Shown here piece after piece: positions 27,257-36,612 of a DNA stretch of 64,000 nt (positions are counted from its first letter, which is position 1; every line of letters begins with the position of its first letter). The notes under the pieces are model-generated. The model was not told where the DNA came from, searched no databases, and saw only the letters and a program-made list of their open reading frames with translations. The stretch covers positions 1,612,001 to 1,676,000 of the forward strand of contig NZ_CP011339.1 of NCBI RefSeq assembly GCF_001264245.1. Reading direction: 5' to 3'. The DNA comes from Microcystis panniformis FACHB-1757 (GTDB lineage Bacteria; Cyanobacteriota; Cyanobacteriia; Cyanobacteriales; Microcystaceae). Position numbers and translations under genes: made by a program.

Positions 27257-27562
27257 ATGACAGAAGAAAAAACATGGGTAGGGATCGATGTCAGTAAAGA
27301 GGTTCTAGATATCTACGTGTTGCCGCAAGGTCTGACCTTGCAACAACCCAACAGCGACGTTGGCGTTCAATCGCTGATTGAACAATTACATCCTCTCTCA
27401 CCGAGTTTGGTGGTGGTGGAATCGACGGGTGGATTAGAGCGCGCACTCGTATCGGGCTTACAAGCCGCCACCATACCGGTAGCGATCGCCAACCCCCGCA
27501 AGGTCAAAGGGTTTGCGACGGCATTGGGGAAAGCAAAAACGGACAAATTGGACGCACAGGTT
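27257..27562 (+). pseudogene. IS110 family transposase, N-terminal fragment
   Basis: The start MTEEKTWVGIDVSKEVLDIYV, then VVVESTGGLERALV and ANPRKVKGFATALGKAKTDKLDA, are the DEDD catalytic N-terminus of IS110 transposases (D in GIDVSK, E in VESTGG, D-x-x-D in KTDKLDAQ). After about 27562 the frame runs into sequence that is the antisense of an IS4 transposase 3' end, so the IS110 gene was cut by insertion of the IS4 element. Full-length members exceed 300 aa, and only about 100 remain. Confidence 0.85.
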
Positions 27563-27735
27563 CAAGGGGTGACAAGGCGACTAAAAGGCTTGCTGGATAA
27601 GGCGCATAGCCGTTAGACCCCTAGAAAAATCGGGGTGTTTTCCTGGCTTGAGGCGGATCAAAGAAAAGGCGAGTTCCGAGTACGCGTCCATCGACTCGAT
27701 CCAGAAGCTCCCATAAGTACCTATCCAAAAATCGC

Positions 27736-28980
27736 GGCTCTTCTGGTTTTCGTGTGTTAATTTTTGTTATGAATTAAAGCAAGCAAACAGCTTAAGTCGA
27801 AGATGTTCAAAATTGGTAAATCCATAACTCATTCTTTTAATAAGCTTTATTTTGGTATTCATTCCCTCAATTAATCCGTTGGTTGTCTGATTTTCAAAGT
27901 AATTACAAATACCTGGCAAATGCTTCTGGATCATCCTGGCACTACTTTCATATAATATCCCGCCTATTCTTATCCATTTTTCCAATTTTCTCTCAGCACC
28001 TCTGAACGTTCTACTACTTTGATAAATTTGTCTAATTTCTTCTTTCATTTCCCAGGCTATTCCTAAGCATGGATGTTCTTTCAGAATAACTTCTAGTTGT
28101 TGTTTTTGCTCGTCCTTTAAGTCCTCTTTATTCTTCCATAATAAATGAGGTAATCCTTTTTCATGCACCCCCATTAACTTTCTCAATTTATTAAGCTCGT
28201 CATTGATGATAGCCATTACATGAAAACGGTCATAGATGATTTTAGCATTGGGAAATAATTCCTTGATCACTGCTGTAAATCCTGACCACATATCGACGCT
28301 CACTTCTTTCACTTTCTCCCGAACTGCGTCTGGCTGTGCTTTTAAGGCTTCCATTAATTCTTCTTGCTTATGTCCTTTAATCACATCTAGTAAAATTTTC
28401 TTGTCCATATCTACGACCGTTGTGATGAAATCTTTATGTCCTTTTAAGTTACTAAATTCATCTAAGCTTATTCGTTCTGGTGCTTCCCACTCTTCCTTTT
28501 CTAGTTCTTTAGCACAGTGATTAAATATTAACTCAACTTCTGACCATCCTAACCCTTCTTCTCGACTTATTTCTTCGATGCTACAATTTTTTACTCTCTC
28601 ATAAATCATCGATTCATAGCGAATTGTATGATGCTGTCTTAATCTCATAAAACTCAGTCTTTCGCTGATATACTTTTGGCACTTTTGACAATGAAACTGA
28701 CGGCGTGGTACTTCTAAATATACTGGATTACCTAATATTGACAAGTCTCTGACTAGATTATACTCTGTCTGATTGATTCTGTCTAAGGTTTGATGGCAAT
28801 TCGGACATTCAATTGTTTCATTTAAAAGAGCAAGCTTTAGGAAAATTGTCTGAGCAATTTTTTGATAATTGACCACTGTTACATTTGGTAAATCGAGGAG
28901 TTGATCAAAATTTATCCACATAACCCACCTCCTGTTCTGTGTTACTATTATACCATGCTCACACAGAACCTAGAAGAGCC
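27736..28980. mobile_element. Complete ISL3 family insertion sequence
   Basis: About 1245 bp with terminal inverted repeats: left GGCTCTTCTGGTTTTCGTGT and right (reverse strand) GGCTCTTCTAGGTTCTGTGT. It is flanked by the direct repeat AAATCGC (7 of the 8 bp expected for ISL3). It contains one intact transposase gene and lies inside an IS4 transposase gene. Confidence 0.88.
27767..28921 (-). CDS. ISL3 family transposase
   Basis: A 384-aa DDE transposase that cuts and pastes its own element. The N-terminal zinc-finger-like region has CPNCHQTLDRI and CQKCQKYISERL (two CxxC pairs), followed by helix-turn-helix sequence (CSIEEISREEGLGWSEV). The catalytic core shows ISLDEFSNLKGH (first D/E region), VSVDMWSGFTAVIKELFPNA and YDRFHVM (second), and NGLIEGMNTKIKLIKR (the final Glu), as usual for ISL3. 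The frame is intact, so this element may be active, and it could also mobilise the ISL3-ended short elements at 7218 and 55133. Confidence 0.92.
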   Translation of the reverse strand: MWINFDQLLDLPNVTVVNYQKIAQTIFLKLALLNETIECPNCHQTLDRINQTEYNLVRDLSILGNPVYLEVPRRQFHCQKCQKYISERLSFMRLRQHHTIRYESMIYERVKNCSIEEISREEGLGWSEVELIFNHCAKELEKEEWEAPERISLDEFSNLKGHKDFITTVVDMDKKILLDVIKGHKQEELMEALKAQPDAVREKVKEVSVDMWSGFTAVIKELFPNAKIIYDRFHVMAIINDELNKLRKLMGVHEKGLPHLLWKNKEDLKDEQKQQLEVILKEHPCLGIAWEMKEEIRQIYQSSRTFRGAERKLEKWIRIGGILYESSARMIQKHLPGICNYFENQTTNGLIEGMNTKIKLIKRMSYGFTNFEHLRLKLFACFNS

Positions 28981-29965
28981 AAATCGCTATGTCTTTCCGG
29001 ACCGCGTTTCGCTTCTTTGGAGCGACAAATATAATCGCGAGTTCCCGATTTCTTGAGATTTTGACCACGGGTTGTATTCAAAGAGTAAGCGATAGCGATT
29101 AATAAAATTAAGGCGAGAAAGCGAGGCTCGCTCACTTTCGTTTTTTCAAGATTATATCCTCCCGTTTGACAATCTTTGAACATCGCTTCAATCCCGAATC
29201 GAGATTTATATAACTTGAGAGTTATCTCTAAAGATTCTAGGTTGGTCAATAAATACCAAGGCTCTTTAGACCCTTTAGTTCGATAACCTCTTTTCCCATA
29301 AGTTGCTAGGTTGAACCCCTCGATCTCATGGCTTTTCGTGTGGGTCACTCCCCGAAAGAAGTTTCGCTCGCCCCGGTTCGGTTCTAACTCGGAAAGGGCT
29401 TGATAGTTTTCTCCATCTTTCAATCGCGTGTAGGTACTTTTCTTTTGACGGAAGATAAAAGCTACACCTCTGTCGTCAAGCCACTTCCCTAATTGCGCTG
29501 ACTGAAATTCACGGTCTCCCATTACGACGAGCGGATAGGGTTTCAACAACCCTAAGACTGGCTTGAGGAATTTTTTCGGTTCCCCGAGAGCGCTACTTCC
29601 TTTTTTATTCAGTAACACCCAATATACGGGCAAAGCTCTCCGACCACAAATCACACTGGCGACGAATAAATTTCTACCCTTCCAATCGGTTCTATCTATG
29701 ACGACTAATAATCTTCCCGCGTGTTTCAGTTTTTTGAGCCTTCTTCTTGGCTCTCGATTTTTATTTTTTCCGCTAAATTCTAGCTTGACGATCTGTTTGA
29801 TCAAAGGAAACCACAAGAGTTTCACGTTTAGTTGCGGGAGCTTAAGAAATCTCTGCAAATTCCGTCTTCTACTTTCAAAGGTTATCGGTTGCGGGAAAAG
29901 AGCGGCCAGTTTCTCTAGTTGGACTATCCGATGACTTTGTAAGAGCAGGATTAGGAGCTGTAAGG

Positions 29966-31289
29966 CTGACTGACGGACACAAGTGGGTCAAAACCTGACA
30001 AGACAAGGGTTGCCAAAAAGAAAAATATCTGGGTAGATAGGGAAAAAGCAAGAATCCCTACAAGATGAAAACCGAGAACAGAATCTTCTCCCAAGTTTAT
30101 TCCTATCTAGAACAAGGAAGCCGATTTGTGGATAAAAGACATTTAACCGTCCTCAGTTGGATGGTGACAGCCCTACTCAGTAGTCAAAGTCTCAATCAAG
30201 CCAGATGGGAACCCTTTGTACAAAGCAGAGCCGAACAAGCCAATAGTTATCAGAGACGGTGGAATCGCTTTTGCCAGAATGGAAGAGTAGCGGTGGAAAA
30301 GATATACATCCCCTTAATATTGAAAGCCATCGAGACTTGGAAGGAGAAGGGGGAAAGACTGTATCTAGCAATAGATACCACTCTGTTGTGGAATCAATAC
30401 TGCTTTGTCTATCTAGCGGTGGTCTGCGGGGGGAGAGCCGTCCCCTTGATGTGGATGGGATTAGAACATGGTAGTGCCAGCCTAGCTTTTGAGAAATACG
30501 AACCCTTGTTGGACAGAGCCAAAGGCTATCTTCAGGGCTTTGAGAATGTCATGCTGTTAGCCGACCGAGGCTTTGCCAATCAGCAATTAATTCAATGGCT
30601 CAGGAAAAATACTTGGCATTGGTGTCTTCGCTTACCTTGCGATACCCTCATTTACGGTGTTCGCCGTCGGGGTTTTGGCTATGAGGTCAGAGAACTCTAT
30701 CCTCCCAAACGGCAAGCCTGCTTTGATCGCAACGTTCAAGTCTGGCAGGAGGCTAGAATCACTGCTCATCTTGCTTTAGCCTCTGTTCCAGGGGTTAAGG
30801 ATAATTGGGCAATTCTGAGCGATGAACCTCCTACCCTTGACACCTTCTGGCAGTATGGTCTTCGTTTTCCCATTGAACATCTCTTTCAAGGGCAGTAAAT
30901 CGGGCGTTTTTGACTGGGAACATTCTCGTGTTCGCTCTGCTGCTTGTTTAGAACGTCTCTATCTCATTGTTGCCATTTCTATTCTCTTTGCTACTTTAAC
31001 TGGCATGGCGGTTCAACAATCTGGCTCTCGCCGTCAGGTTGATGCTCATTTTCGGCGTGGTTTGAGTTATTTGAAAATTGGTTGACGTTGGCTGGCGGGA
31101 GTTGTTCATAAGGCGCGTCCCTTCTTGCGACTTGACCACTTATTTTCTGTTGACCCTTTTCCCTGTTGGCTCTTCTCGCAAAGCTCGTCAGGATTATTAT
31201 GGCAAAATTACCTTTTCTTTTATTCAGGAGTTTGAGGCTTTCACATAACAGTACTTGTCTTTGTATTGAAAAATGTGTCCGTCAGTCAG
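29966..31289. mobile_element. Decayed IS4-like insertion sequence, about 1.3 kb
   Basis: Bounded by perfect inverted repeats: CTGACTGACGGACAC at 29966-29980 and its complement within TGTGTCCGTCAGTCAG at 31274-31289. It holds a broken transposase gene. No clear target duplication: the left flank is an IS4 fragment, the right flank a TnpB fragment. Confidence 0.8.
30065..31235 (+). pseudogene. IS4-like transposase with frameshift and nonsense codon
   Basis: The first frame (from ATG 30065) shows DDE blocks: LYLAIDTTLLWNQ, VMLLADRGFANQQ and YGLRFPIEHLF. It stops at 30896-30898. One extra C in GGGCAGTAAATCG breaks the frame; the continuation GSKSGVFDWEHSRVRS reads in another frame up to a TGA at 31083-31085, beyond which WLAGVVHKARPFLRL continues in phase to 31235. 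Two lesions make it inactive, unless the first is a programmed frameshift, for which no slippery motif is seen. Confidence 0.85.
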
Positions 31290-31412
31290 GAAAATTACCT
31301 ACACAGGGCCAGCAAAAAAGTAATAGATTGGTGTATTCTTGATCAAATAGGGAAGTTAATAATTGGGCATAATGAGGGGATAAAACAATCTCTTAATCTA
31401 GGAAAGACAGAT
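31290..31412 (+). pseudogene. TnpB (IS605 OrfB) fragment
   Basis: A short stretch reads RASKKVIDWCILDQIGKLII and GHNEGIKQSLNLGK, the conserved TnpB core around the catalytic domain (typically 'VGHNKGWKQ'). Only about 40 residues remain, lying between the decayed IS and the ABC permease. Confidence 0.7.
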
Positions 31413-31431
31413 ATTATTTTGATGAAAGGCT

Positions 31432-32211
31432 ATGGGTATCAGTATCCTGAGAATCTGGGTGATCGCAGCTAATGGTTTTCGCGAGGTTATCCGCGATCGC
31501 ATTCTTTACTTTATCGGGTTTTTTGCCTTGTTGATGGCCTTCGCTTTGCGTTTATTACCAGAAATTGCGGTGGGAACCCATCAGAAAATCTTTCTTGACT
31601 TGGGATTAGCCGCTATCGGGTTATTAGGGGTAATTGTTGCGGTTTTTGTGGGTACAGGGCTAATTAATAAGGAAATTGACAAGAGAACTATTTTAGTTTT
31701 GATTCCCAAACCCCTGAGTCGGGCCGAATTTATCCTCGGTAAACACTTGGGTTTGTCCGGGGTTTTAGCGGTGATGTTGGGGGTAATGTTGGTGATTTAC
31801 CTGCTGATGTTGCTGGGGATGAAAGTATCTTTTCAACCTTTACCCCTGATTGTCTCGGTTTTCTATCTCGGTTTGGAATTAATTCTCATCGCGGCCGTGG
31901 CGATCGCTTTTGGGGTATTTACCAGTTCGATTTTAGCCACGTTAATGACTTTTGGGGTCTATCTAATGGGTCACATCAGCAAAGATCTGATCCAATTGGG
32001 TATAATCAGCAAAAATCCCAATATCCTCGCTATCACTAAAAATATTTATCTAATTCTCCCAGATTTAGAGAGATTAAATTTTAGAAACGAGGCCGTTTAT
32101 GGTTTGCTGCCTAGTGCTGATGTCTTAATCGCTAATGCCCTCTACAGTCTCGTTTATACTGGTCTATTATTGGGCATCTCCATCCTCATCTTTTCACGAC
32201 GACAATTTTAA
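31432..32211 (+). CDS. ABC-2 type transporter permease
   Basis: A 259-aa integral membrane protein with six hydrophobic segments, the pattern of ABC-2 permeases that export drugs, polysaccharides or ions. Its early block NKEIDKRTILVLIPKPLSRAEFILGKHLG ('tIxxllskPisRxefllGK') is characteristic; that line exceeds short form, so note especially LIPKPLSR and EFILGKHLG. No ATPase gene is adjacent, since transposon debris lies immediately upstream, so an original partner may have been lost or sits elsewhere. The ATG at 31432 begins 20 bp after the TnpB debris; the promoter is therefore probably in mobile-element DNA. Confidence 0.88.
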   Translation: MGISILRIWVIAANGFREVIRDRILYFIGFFALLMAFALRLLPEIAVGTHQKIFLDLGLAAIGLLGVIVAVFVGTGLINKEIDKRTILVLIPKPLSRAEFILGKHLGLSGVLAVMLGVMLVIYLLMLLGMKVSFQPLPLIVSVFYLGLELILIAAVAIAFGVFTSSILATLMTFGVYLMGHISKDLIQLGIISKNPNILAITKNIYLILPDLERLNFRNEAVYGLLPSADVLIANALYSLVYTGLLLGISILIFSRRQF

Positions 32212-32214
32212 ATA

Positions 32215-32329
32215 GCGTTGCTGAATCAAGGGATGAATGGCAACTGTGCAGGTTCCCGTGTCAAAGTTAGTTTCGGTTTAGGTTTTAAAAATCCCAGCCA
32301 AGAAAATTCAGATCTCAAATCAGCAACGC
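32215..32329. mobile_element. 115-bp MITE with GCGTTGCTGA ends
   Basis: Begins GCGTTGCTGAAT and ends ATCAGCAACGC, giving 10-bp terminal inverted repeats. No gene. The open frame at 32218-32406 is an artefact of this element and its flank. Confidence 0.75.
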
Positions 32330-32408
32330 CTAAAATTGTACTGGCAGAAAAACCGCTCATCGCTGGTAGGAATGGTCAATATCGATTAGTTTATAGACAT
32401 TATTAGCC

Positions 32409-32873
32409 ATGAAATTAAAGGCACAACTGCATATTTTAAGTCGAGAAGCGGTCAATTACGGACTGGCAACCGTGGTCATGGAAGAAGCGGTTAATCCCGT
32501 CCTCGCGGCCATGGCCAGACAGTTAAAACATTTACAATACTATGTGCTTCAGAATAGCGAGGGTGATTGGTTGCTGACCACTTTAGCCCATCGGCAGCAG
32601 CCACAACAGGAGAAAAGGGTAATCTATGCCTTTGCTACGGAAAAAATGGCCATATCTGCTCAAAATACCCCCAATTCACCCCTATCAACGCTCCTGATTC
32701 CCGTAACCCATCTTTTATTCCAATTATTTGCCCTAGAAAAAGTAGATAGTATTATTTTTCTGGAAAATGCACACACTGCTCAAACGGGAAAAGAAATCTC
32801 CCGGACCCAATTAAAGGCCAATATTGAAAAACAACTGCAAAAACTAGCGGCAATTCCTCCCCATCTTGCTTAA
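32409..32873 (+). CDS. Conserved cyanobacterial-type hypothetical protein
   Basis: A 154-aa soluble protein with no signal peptide or motif I can name. An alpha/beta pattern is visible: MKLKAQLHILSREAVNYGL, a central beta section (QYYVLQNSEGDWLLTTL, EKRVIYAFATEKMA) and a C-terminal helical, charged tail (ISRTQLKANIEKQLQKLA). It lies downstream of the ABC permease on the same strand, 197 bp away with a MITE between. Regular codon use and an unbroken frame suggest a real gene. Function unknown. Confidence 0.7.
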   Translation: MKLKAQLHILSREAVNYGLATVVMEEAVNPVLAAMARQLKHLQYYVLQNSEGDWLLTTLAHRQQPQQEKRVIYAFATEKMAISAQNTPNSPLSTLLIPVTHLLFQLFALEKVDSIIFLENAHTAQTGKEISRTQLKANIEKQLQKLAAIPPHLA

Positions 32874-33199
32874 CCTAGTGTAACCAGAGAGATTTTTGAG
32901 AAAGGAGGGTGTCGCTAGTGTGGGCCACACTTCACCCCATCAGATATAGTAGAAGTACAGTATATAGATTCTCAACCGTAAAACGACGGGGTTTTAACCC
33001 AAATTTTCGATAAAACGGCCCTCGATTGTCAAGCTGTATCCCTAACAATGAAGCAGTTAAACTAGGAGCCGTCGGAGGCGAAAGTCTCACCCACGTTTCT
33101 CAAGGGGAGGAGATGGAGGTGACTCTATTCTCGAACCCTAATGGATAGATTGGACTCTATCAGTATCCGCCGCTACTAATATCTTAAATCTTAGCCAGA
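32874..33199. other. Intergenic region before cysH, no gene seen
   Basis: 326 bp. It contains a GA-rich stretch (GTCGGAGGCGAAAGTCTC, then GGGGAGGAGATGGAGGTGAC) that could fold with nearby CT-rich pieces and might be a 5' leader, but no known riboswitch or terminator is recognisable. Confidence 0.4.
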
Positions 33200-34021
33200 A
33201 TGCCAGATTTACACTTGCTTAATCCTCATCCACGGGCCCTAGAAACCGCCTTCATCCCCACTGCCGACCGGTCTTTTTCCTCCCCTCTATCCCTCGACCT
33301 CGCTACAATTAATCAACGTTTTGACTCCGCTAACGCCGCAGAAATCGTCGCTTGGGCGGAAGCCACCTTTGGGGAAGGTTTGGTGATGAGTACCAGTTTC
33401 GGCATTCAAGCGGCGGTGATGTTGCACCTCGTCACCGCAATTATCCCCGATATTCCCATCATTTGGATCGATACCGGCTATCTTCCCCCAGAAACCTATC
33501 AATTTGCCGAAGACTTAAGCCAACGCCTCCATTTAAACCTGAAAGTTTATCAATCTCCCCTCAGTCCCGCCCGCATGGAAGCAATCCACGGTAAATTGTG
33601 GTCAAATAACGATCTCGACTCCCTCAATCTCTACGACAAAATCCGCAAGGTGGAGCCGATGCAACGGGCCCTGAAGGAATTAAAGGCCACCGCTTGGTTA
33701 GCAGGTTTACGTCGCGACCAAACCGACCACCGCAAAACTCTCCAATGGGTCAATCCACAGGGCGAACGTTACAAAATATTACCGATACTTGACTGGAATG
33801 CCAAAACCATCTATGACTATCTGACTAAATACGATCTTCCCTACCATCCCTATTTTGATCTAGGTTATGTCTCCGTGGGCGATTGGCACTCCAGTCGGCC
33901 TTTAACCGCCAATGATAGCAACGAACGAGACACCCGTTTCAAGGGTTTAAAACAAGAATGCGGTCTTCATTTACCCTTAACCCCCGGAGAAGCACAAAGT
34001 CTCGACGCAAGCTCCCTTTAA
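33200..34021 (+). CDS. cysH: Phosphoadenosine phosphosulfate reductase
   Basis: A 273-aa cytoplasmic thioredoxin-dependent PAPS reductase (PAPS to sulfite plus PAP) in assimilatory sulfate reduction. The ATP-PPase-like nucleotide motif MSTSFGIQAAVML, the IWIDTGYLPPETY block, the AWLAGLRRDQT substrate motif and the C-terminal catalytic KGLKQECGLH are all present. The only cysteine in the protein is the one in ECGLH, so it lacks the CC pairs that hold the iron-sulfur cluster of APS reductases; PAPS is therefore the likely substrate. A CysQ-type PAP phosphatase is encoded at 39191. Confidence 0.95.
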   Translation: MPDLHLLNPHPRALETAFIPTADRSFSSPLSLDLATINQRFDSANAAEIVAWAEATFGEGLVMSTSFGIQAAVMLHLVTAIIPDIPIIWIDTGYLPPETYQFAEDLSQRLHLNLKVYQSPLSPARMEAIHGKLWSNNDLDSLNLYDKIRKVEPMQRALKELKATAWLAGLRRDQTDHRKTLQWVNPQGERYKILPILDWNAKTIYDYLTKYDLPYHPYFDLGYVSVGDWHSSRPLTANDSNERDTRFKGLKQECGLHLPLTPGEAQSLDASSL

Positions 34022-34077
34022 CTGCTGGGGTGGGAAAATTGCCGGTGCGACGGTTCCTAGACGTTAGACAATGGTTA

Positions 34078-34260
34078 TTAGACCTCTTGTAAAAATCAAA
34101 AATTGTTGTTAGGGTTAGGAGTCAGGAGCCAGTAGTCAGTAGTCAGGAGAATTAAGAAGGAGTAATAATCAGTTAAATGGTCTATTTACAGACTTTATGC
34201 CATTTAATCCTTATTTTTGCCGTTTTTGAACCCTGAAAAATTAATTATGCAAGAGGTTTA
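34078..34260. mobile_element. MITE with TAGACCTCTTG ends, about 183 bp
   Basis: Left end TTAGACCTCTTGTAAAAAT and right end ATTATGCAAGAGGTTTA are inverted repeats. Inside is a GTCAGGAGCCAGTAGTCAGT minisatellite like those at 55760 and 56510. It ends immediately before the hydrolase leader. Confidence 0.7.
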
Positions 34261-34284
34261 TTGATTGTTAATCCCCCATTAACC

Positions 34285-35127
34285 ATGGCTATTTTAGAAA
34301 ATTTTCTCGAAGTCGGCTCTCTCAAGTGGTTCTATCGACAGGTTAACCCCGCTCAACAACCGGACACAACCCCCGTCATTCTACTCCATGGTTTACCCGC
34401 CCATGGCTATATTTGGCGGGAATTATTGACCAGTTTAGAAGAATATAACATTAATGCCATTGCCCCCGATTGGATCGGTTCCGGTTTATCCGCTAAACCC
34501 GATGCCAGAGATTTCGCCTACACACCTAACGCTTTTTGTCAAGCTTTGTCCGATTTTATTCAAGCTCTCCAATTGCCGAAAATCTCCCTCATTGTCCAGG
34601 GTTTTTTAGCCTCCGTCGGGTTACAATACGCCCTAGAAAATCCTGATAAAATTGAGCGCTTGATCATCTTAAATACTCCCCTCTCCAGTGATGTTAAATT
34701 ACCCTGGATAATGAAACAATGGGGGATACCTTTCCTCGGAGATATGGCGACTCAAGATCCCTTATTAGTCGATCGTACTTTAGAAACCGGTAGCGGTTTT
34801 GTGATTAGTGATGCAGCTCTGGCTATTTTCCGTCAACCTTATCTAAAAACTTCGGCAGTAGGTCGCGCTTTAGTGGCTACGATTCGCAATTTAAACCTAT
34901 CGAAAACCATGGCAGAAATTGAGACAGGTTTAGAGAACTTTGAAAAACCTATCCTTTTTGTCTGGGGAATGGGGGATCCTTGGTTATCTTCTGTCACTGT
35001 CGAAAAATTAGCCACTAAATCAGGAGTGGAATTAATCTCCCTCGCAGAAGCAAAACACTATCCCCAAGAACATTGGTCAAAAGAAATTAATCCCCAGATT
35101 ATTAATTTTCTCGGACGCAAAACCTGA
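34285..35127 (+). CDS. Alpha/beta hydrolase fold protein lacking the usual nucleophile
   Basis: A 280-aa protein similar to haloalkane dehalogenase/epoxide hydrolase-type enzymes: PVILLHGLPAHGYIWREL (oxyanion HG motif), APDWIGSGLSAKP, and IERLIILNTPL after the elbow. In relatives the nucleophile elbow reads VQDWGG; here it is VQGFLAS, so the nucleophilic Asp is replaced by Gly and no Ser/Cys/Asp stands at that position. A late His is present (EAKHYPQEHW), and Asp in GMGDPW. It may be a non-hydrolytic member or use other residues. The ATG at 34285 gives the natural start; an in-frame TTG at 34261 touches the MITE. Confidence 0.85.
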   Translation: MAILENFLEVGSLKWFYRQVNPAQQPDTTPVILLHGLPAHGYIWRELLTSLEEYNINAIAPDWIGSGLSAKPDARDFAYTPNAFCQALSDFIQALQLPKISLIVQGFLASVGLQYALENPDKIERLIILNTPLSSDVKLPWIMKQWGIPFLGDMATQDPLLVDRTLETGSGFVISDAALAIFRQPYLKTSAVGRALVATIRNLNLSKTMAEIETGLENFEKPILFVWGMGDPWLSSVTVEKLATKSGVELISLAEAKHYPQEHWSKEINPQIINFLGRKT

Positions 35128-35357
35128 AGAGCTATTTAAGGTGATGCAGAAATTGTCTCAATTACCCTTCTCTGATTATAGTAGAAGCGGAGGCTTCGCT
35201 TTTTCAAAATTTCTGCGTTTAGGGCTAGTAATTTATCGATATAACAAAAAATTATTGAAGTTTAAATAGTGATAAAAATTTTTGTTCGTTCAAAACGATA
35301 GGTAAGGAGGAGATATAGGAATAATTCTCTACAAAGACAATTTTTGGAGATTTATTT

Positions 35358-35654
35358 ATGCAATTTAGAGAATTTGACTGGGATCAGTCTAAAAGATATT
35401 CTAATATAGAGAAGCATGGGATAGATTTTGCGGCTGTTCCTCCTATTTTCGATGGTCACTGTCTAATCAGAGAAGATAATCGCCAAGATTACCAAGAAAT
35501 AAGGATGTGTTTGCTGGGACAATTAAACGGGATAATCTGTTATGTTGTCTATACTATAAGAGGGGAAACTTGCCGATTGATTAGTGCTAGGAGAGCAAAC
35601 GAACGTGAGCGAAGAAAGTATCAAGAGAGTATCCCCCAAGATGGGGATTGTTAA
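35358..35654 (+). CDS. BrnT family ribonuclease toxin
   Basis: A 98-aa toxin of the BrnT (RelE-like) group. The signature WDQSKRYSNIEKHGIDF ('wdp.K...N..KHGi.F') and the C-terminal RLISARRANERERRKYQE ('iRiISaR.a...Er..Y') are textbook. It cleaves mRNA when free of its antitoxin. The next gene begins inside its 3' end (35605), as usual for BrnT-BrnA pairs. Confidence 0.93.
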   Translation: MQFREFDWDQSKRYSNIEKHGIDFAAVPPIFDGHCLIREDNRQDYQEIRMCLLGQLNGIICYVVYTIRGETCRLISARRANERERRKYQESIPQDGDC

Positions 35655-35820
35655 CACAAAAGAGGAAAGGCAAGATTTAACCGATTGGGAGCGAGTTAAA
35701 TCGATGAGCAATGCAGAAATCGAGGCTAATGCTTTGTCAGATCCCGATGCGCTTCCTTTTGATGATGATTGGGAAAATGCGGCGATTATTTCTGCTTACA
35801 ATAAATTAACATCTCAATAA
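35605..35820 (+). CDS. BrnA-like antitoxin
   Basis: A 71-aa acidic partner of BrnT. The ORF is open from 35584, but a GTG at 35605 has a GGAG site about 13 bp upstream and is preferred. It shows LTDWERVKSMSNAEIEANAL and SDPDALPFDDDW, a layout seen in BrnA-type antitoxins, although the C-terminal ribbon-helix-helix seems reduced. Overlaps BrnT by 50 bp. Confidence 0.8.
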   Translation: MSEESIKRVSPKMGIVNTKEERQDLTDWERVKSMSNAEIEANALSDPDALPFDDDWENAAIISAYNKLTSQ

Positions 35821-36001
35821 TTGCTAAAACTGATAATTGTCTCAGGGTTACTTGTTATGAAAGTTTAATAGACTGTTGTTCAAGAAAATAGTGATAAAAT
35901 TTTTTGTTAGCTCAAAACAATAAGCAGATAATCATTTGATAGTAATCATTCCACATTATCCTCAAATCGAATTACTTAATATTGATTATTTGAACCATAT
36001 T

Positions 36002-36169
36002 TTAAAGTCTATGTATATAGGCTTGATGATATCTCCATGCTTCTAAAATACTTTGTAATAATTCATCTTTTGAAAAACAACCAGAATCAGCTACATCTTC
36101 AATTTGTCTGATTAGATCATCTTCTAACTCCAATTCTAGCATACTCACTTGTTTAGTTGTGTCTGCCAT
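36002..36169 (-). CDS. 55-aa antitoxin-like small protein
   Basis: An ATG at 36169 opens a 55-codon frame: MADTTKQVSMLELELEDDLI continuing to IHRL. The pattern 'beta strand (VSMLELELED) then helix-turn-helix of helices (LIRQIEDVADSGCFSKDELL, SILEAWRY)' suggests a ribbon-helix-helix antitoxin or regulator. No adjacent toxin is seen. Too short to be certain. Confidence 0.5.
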   Translation of the reverse strand: MADTTKQVSMLELELEDDLIRQIEDVADSGCFSKDELLQSILEAWRYHQAYIHRL

Positions 36170-36493
36170 ACTTTTATCTATCTAAAAGTTGATGGAACTA
36201 TCATACCATAGGAACTCAGCACTGTGGTATCTATTAAACCCCACAATATACCCACATTACACCCATTGCTATGCCTTGCATATATGTATATGTAATACCA
36301 CCTACTAAATACCCTATTATACCCCCTGTTGTACCTAAGCATGAATAAAACCTAAGATTATTTTAGTTAAAATTTGCGAAAAATAGCATTTTAATAACAA
36401 ATAAGTCGATAAGTCGATGGTATTTGACCTATTGCACCCATTAAGTACCGTCAGGACTCGTTTATGTTGACTTAACATATCTGGTGCGATTGC

Positions 36494-36523
36494 TTGACAT
36501 ATCTGGTGTAATTAGGGTAAGAT
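36494..36523 (+). promoter_or_regulatory. Candidate sigma70 promoter
   Basis: TTGACA (36494-36499) and TAAGAT (36518-36523) separated by 18 bp. The -35 lies in the second of two direct repeats of ACATATCTGGTG (about 36475 and 36497). A GGA-preceded ATG at 36570 opens only an 8-codon frame, so the transcript may be a leader for the ribbon-helix-helix gene or a non-coding RNA. Confidence 0.45.
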
Positions 36524-36612
36524 AGGATACTGTAGTTAGGATGCTAAGTTTCTAAAGGAAGACTACTATGGACATCTATAAGAAAGGACGATGACAACCC
36601 TTAAATCAGACT

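Larger units (their letters stand above)
27581..29965 (-). pseudogene. IS4 family transposase split by ISL3 and truncated at its 5' end
   Basis: The minus-strand frame from about 29965 to 28981 encodes IS4 catalytic blocks: VVIDRTDWKGRNLFVAS, PLVVMGDREFQS and the YKSRFGIEAMFKDCQTGGYN signature (Y-R-E-K). At 28981 it is broken by the ISL3 element. After removing the ISL3 and one target copy, the frame continues at 27735 as HSDFWIGTYGSFWIES, then DAYSELAFSLIRLKPGKH and LTAMRLIQQAF, stopping at 27581. The apparent 299-aa ORF ending at 28959 therefore has five foreign residues from the ISL3 end. The 5' end is lost where the next element begins at 29966. Confidence 0.85.

Noticed and set aside
30885..30900. 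Programmed -1/+1 frameshift in the IS4-like transposase
   Set aside because: No slippery heptamer or downstream stem at the break, and a second nonsense codon follows at 31083.
32218..32406. 62-aa frame before the hypothetical gene
   Set aside because: Mostly inside a MITE with terminal inverted repeats.
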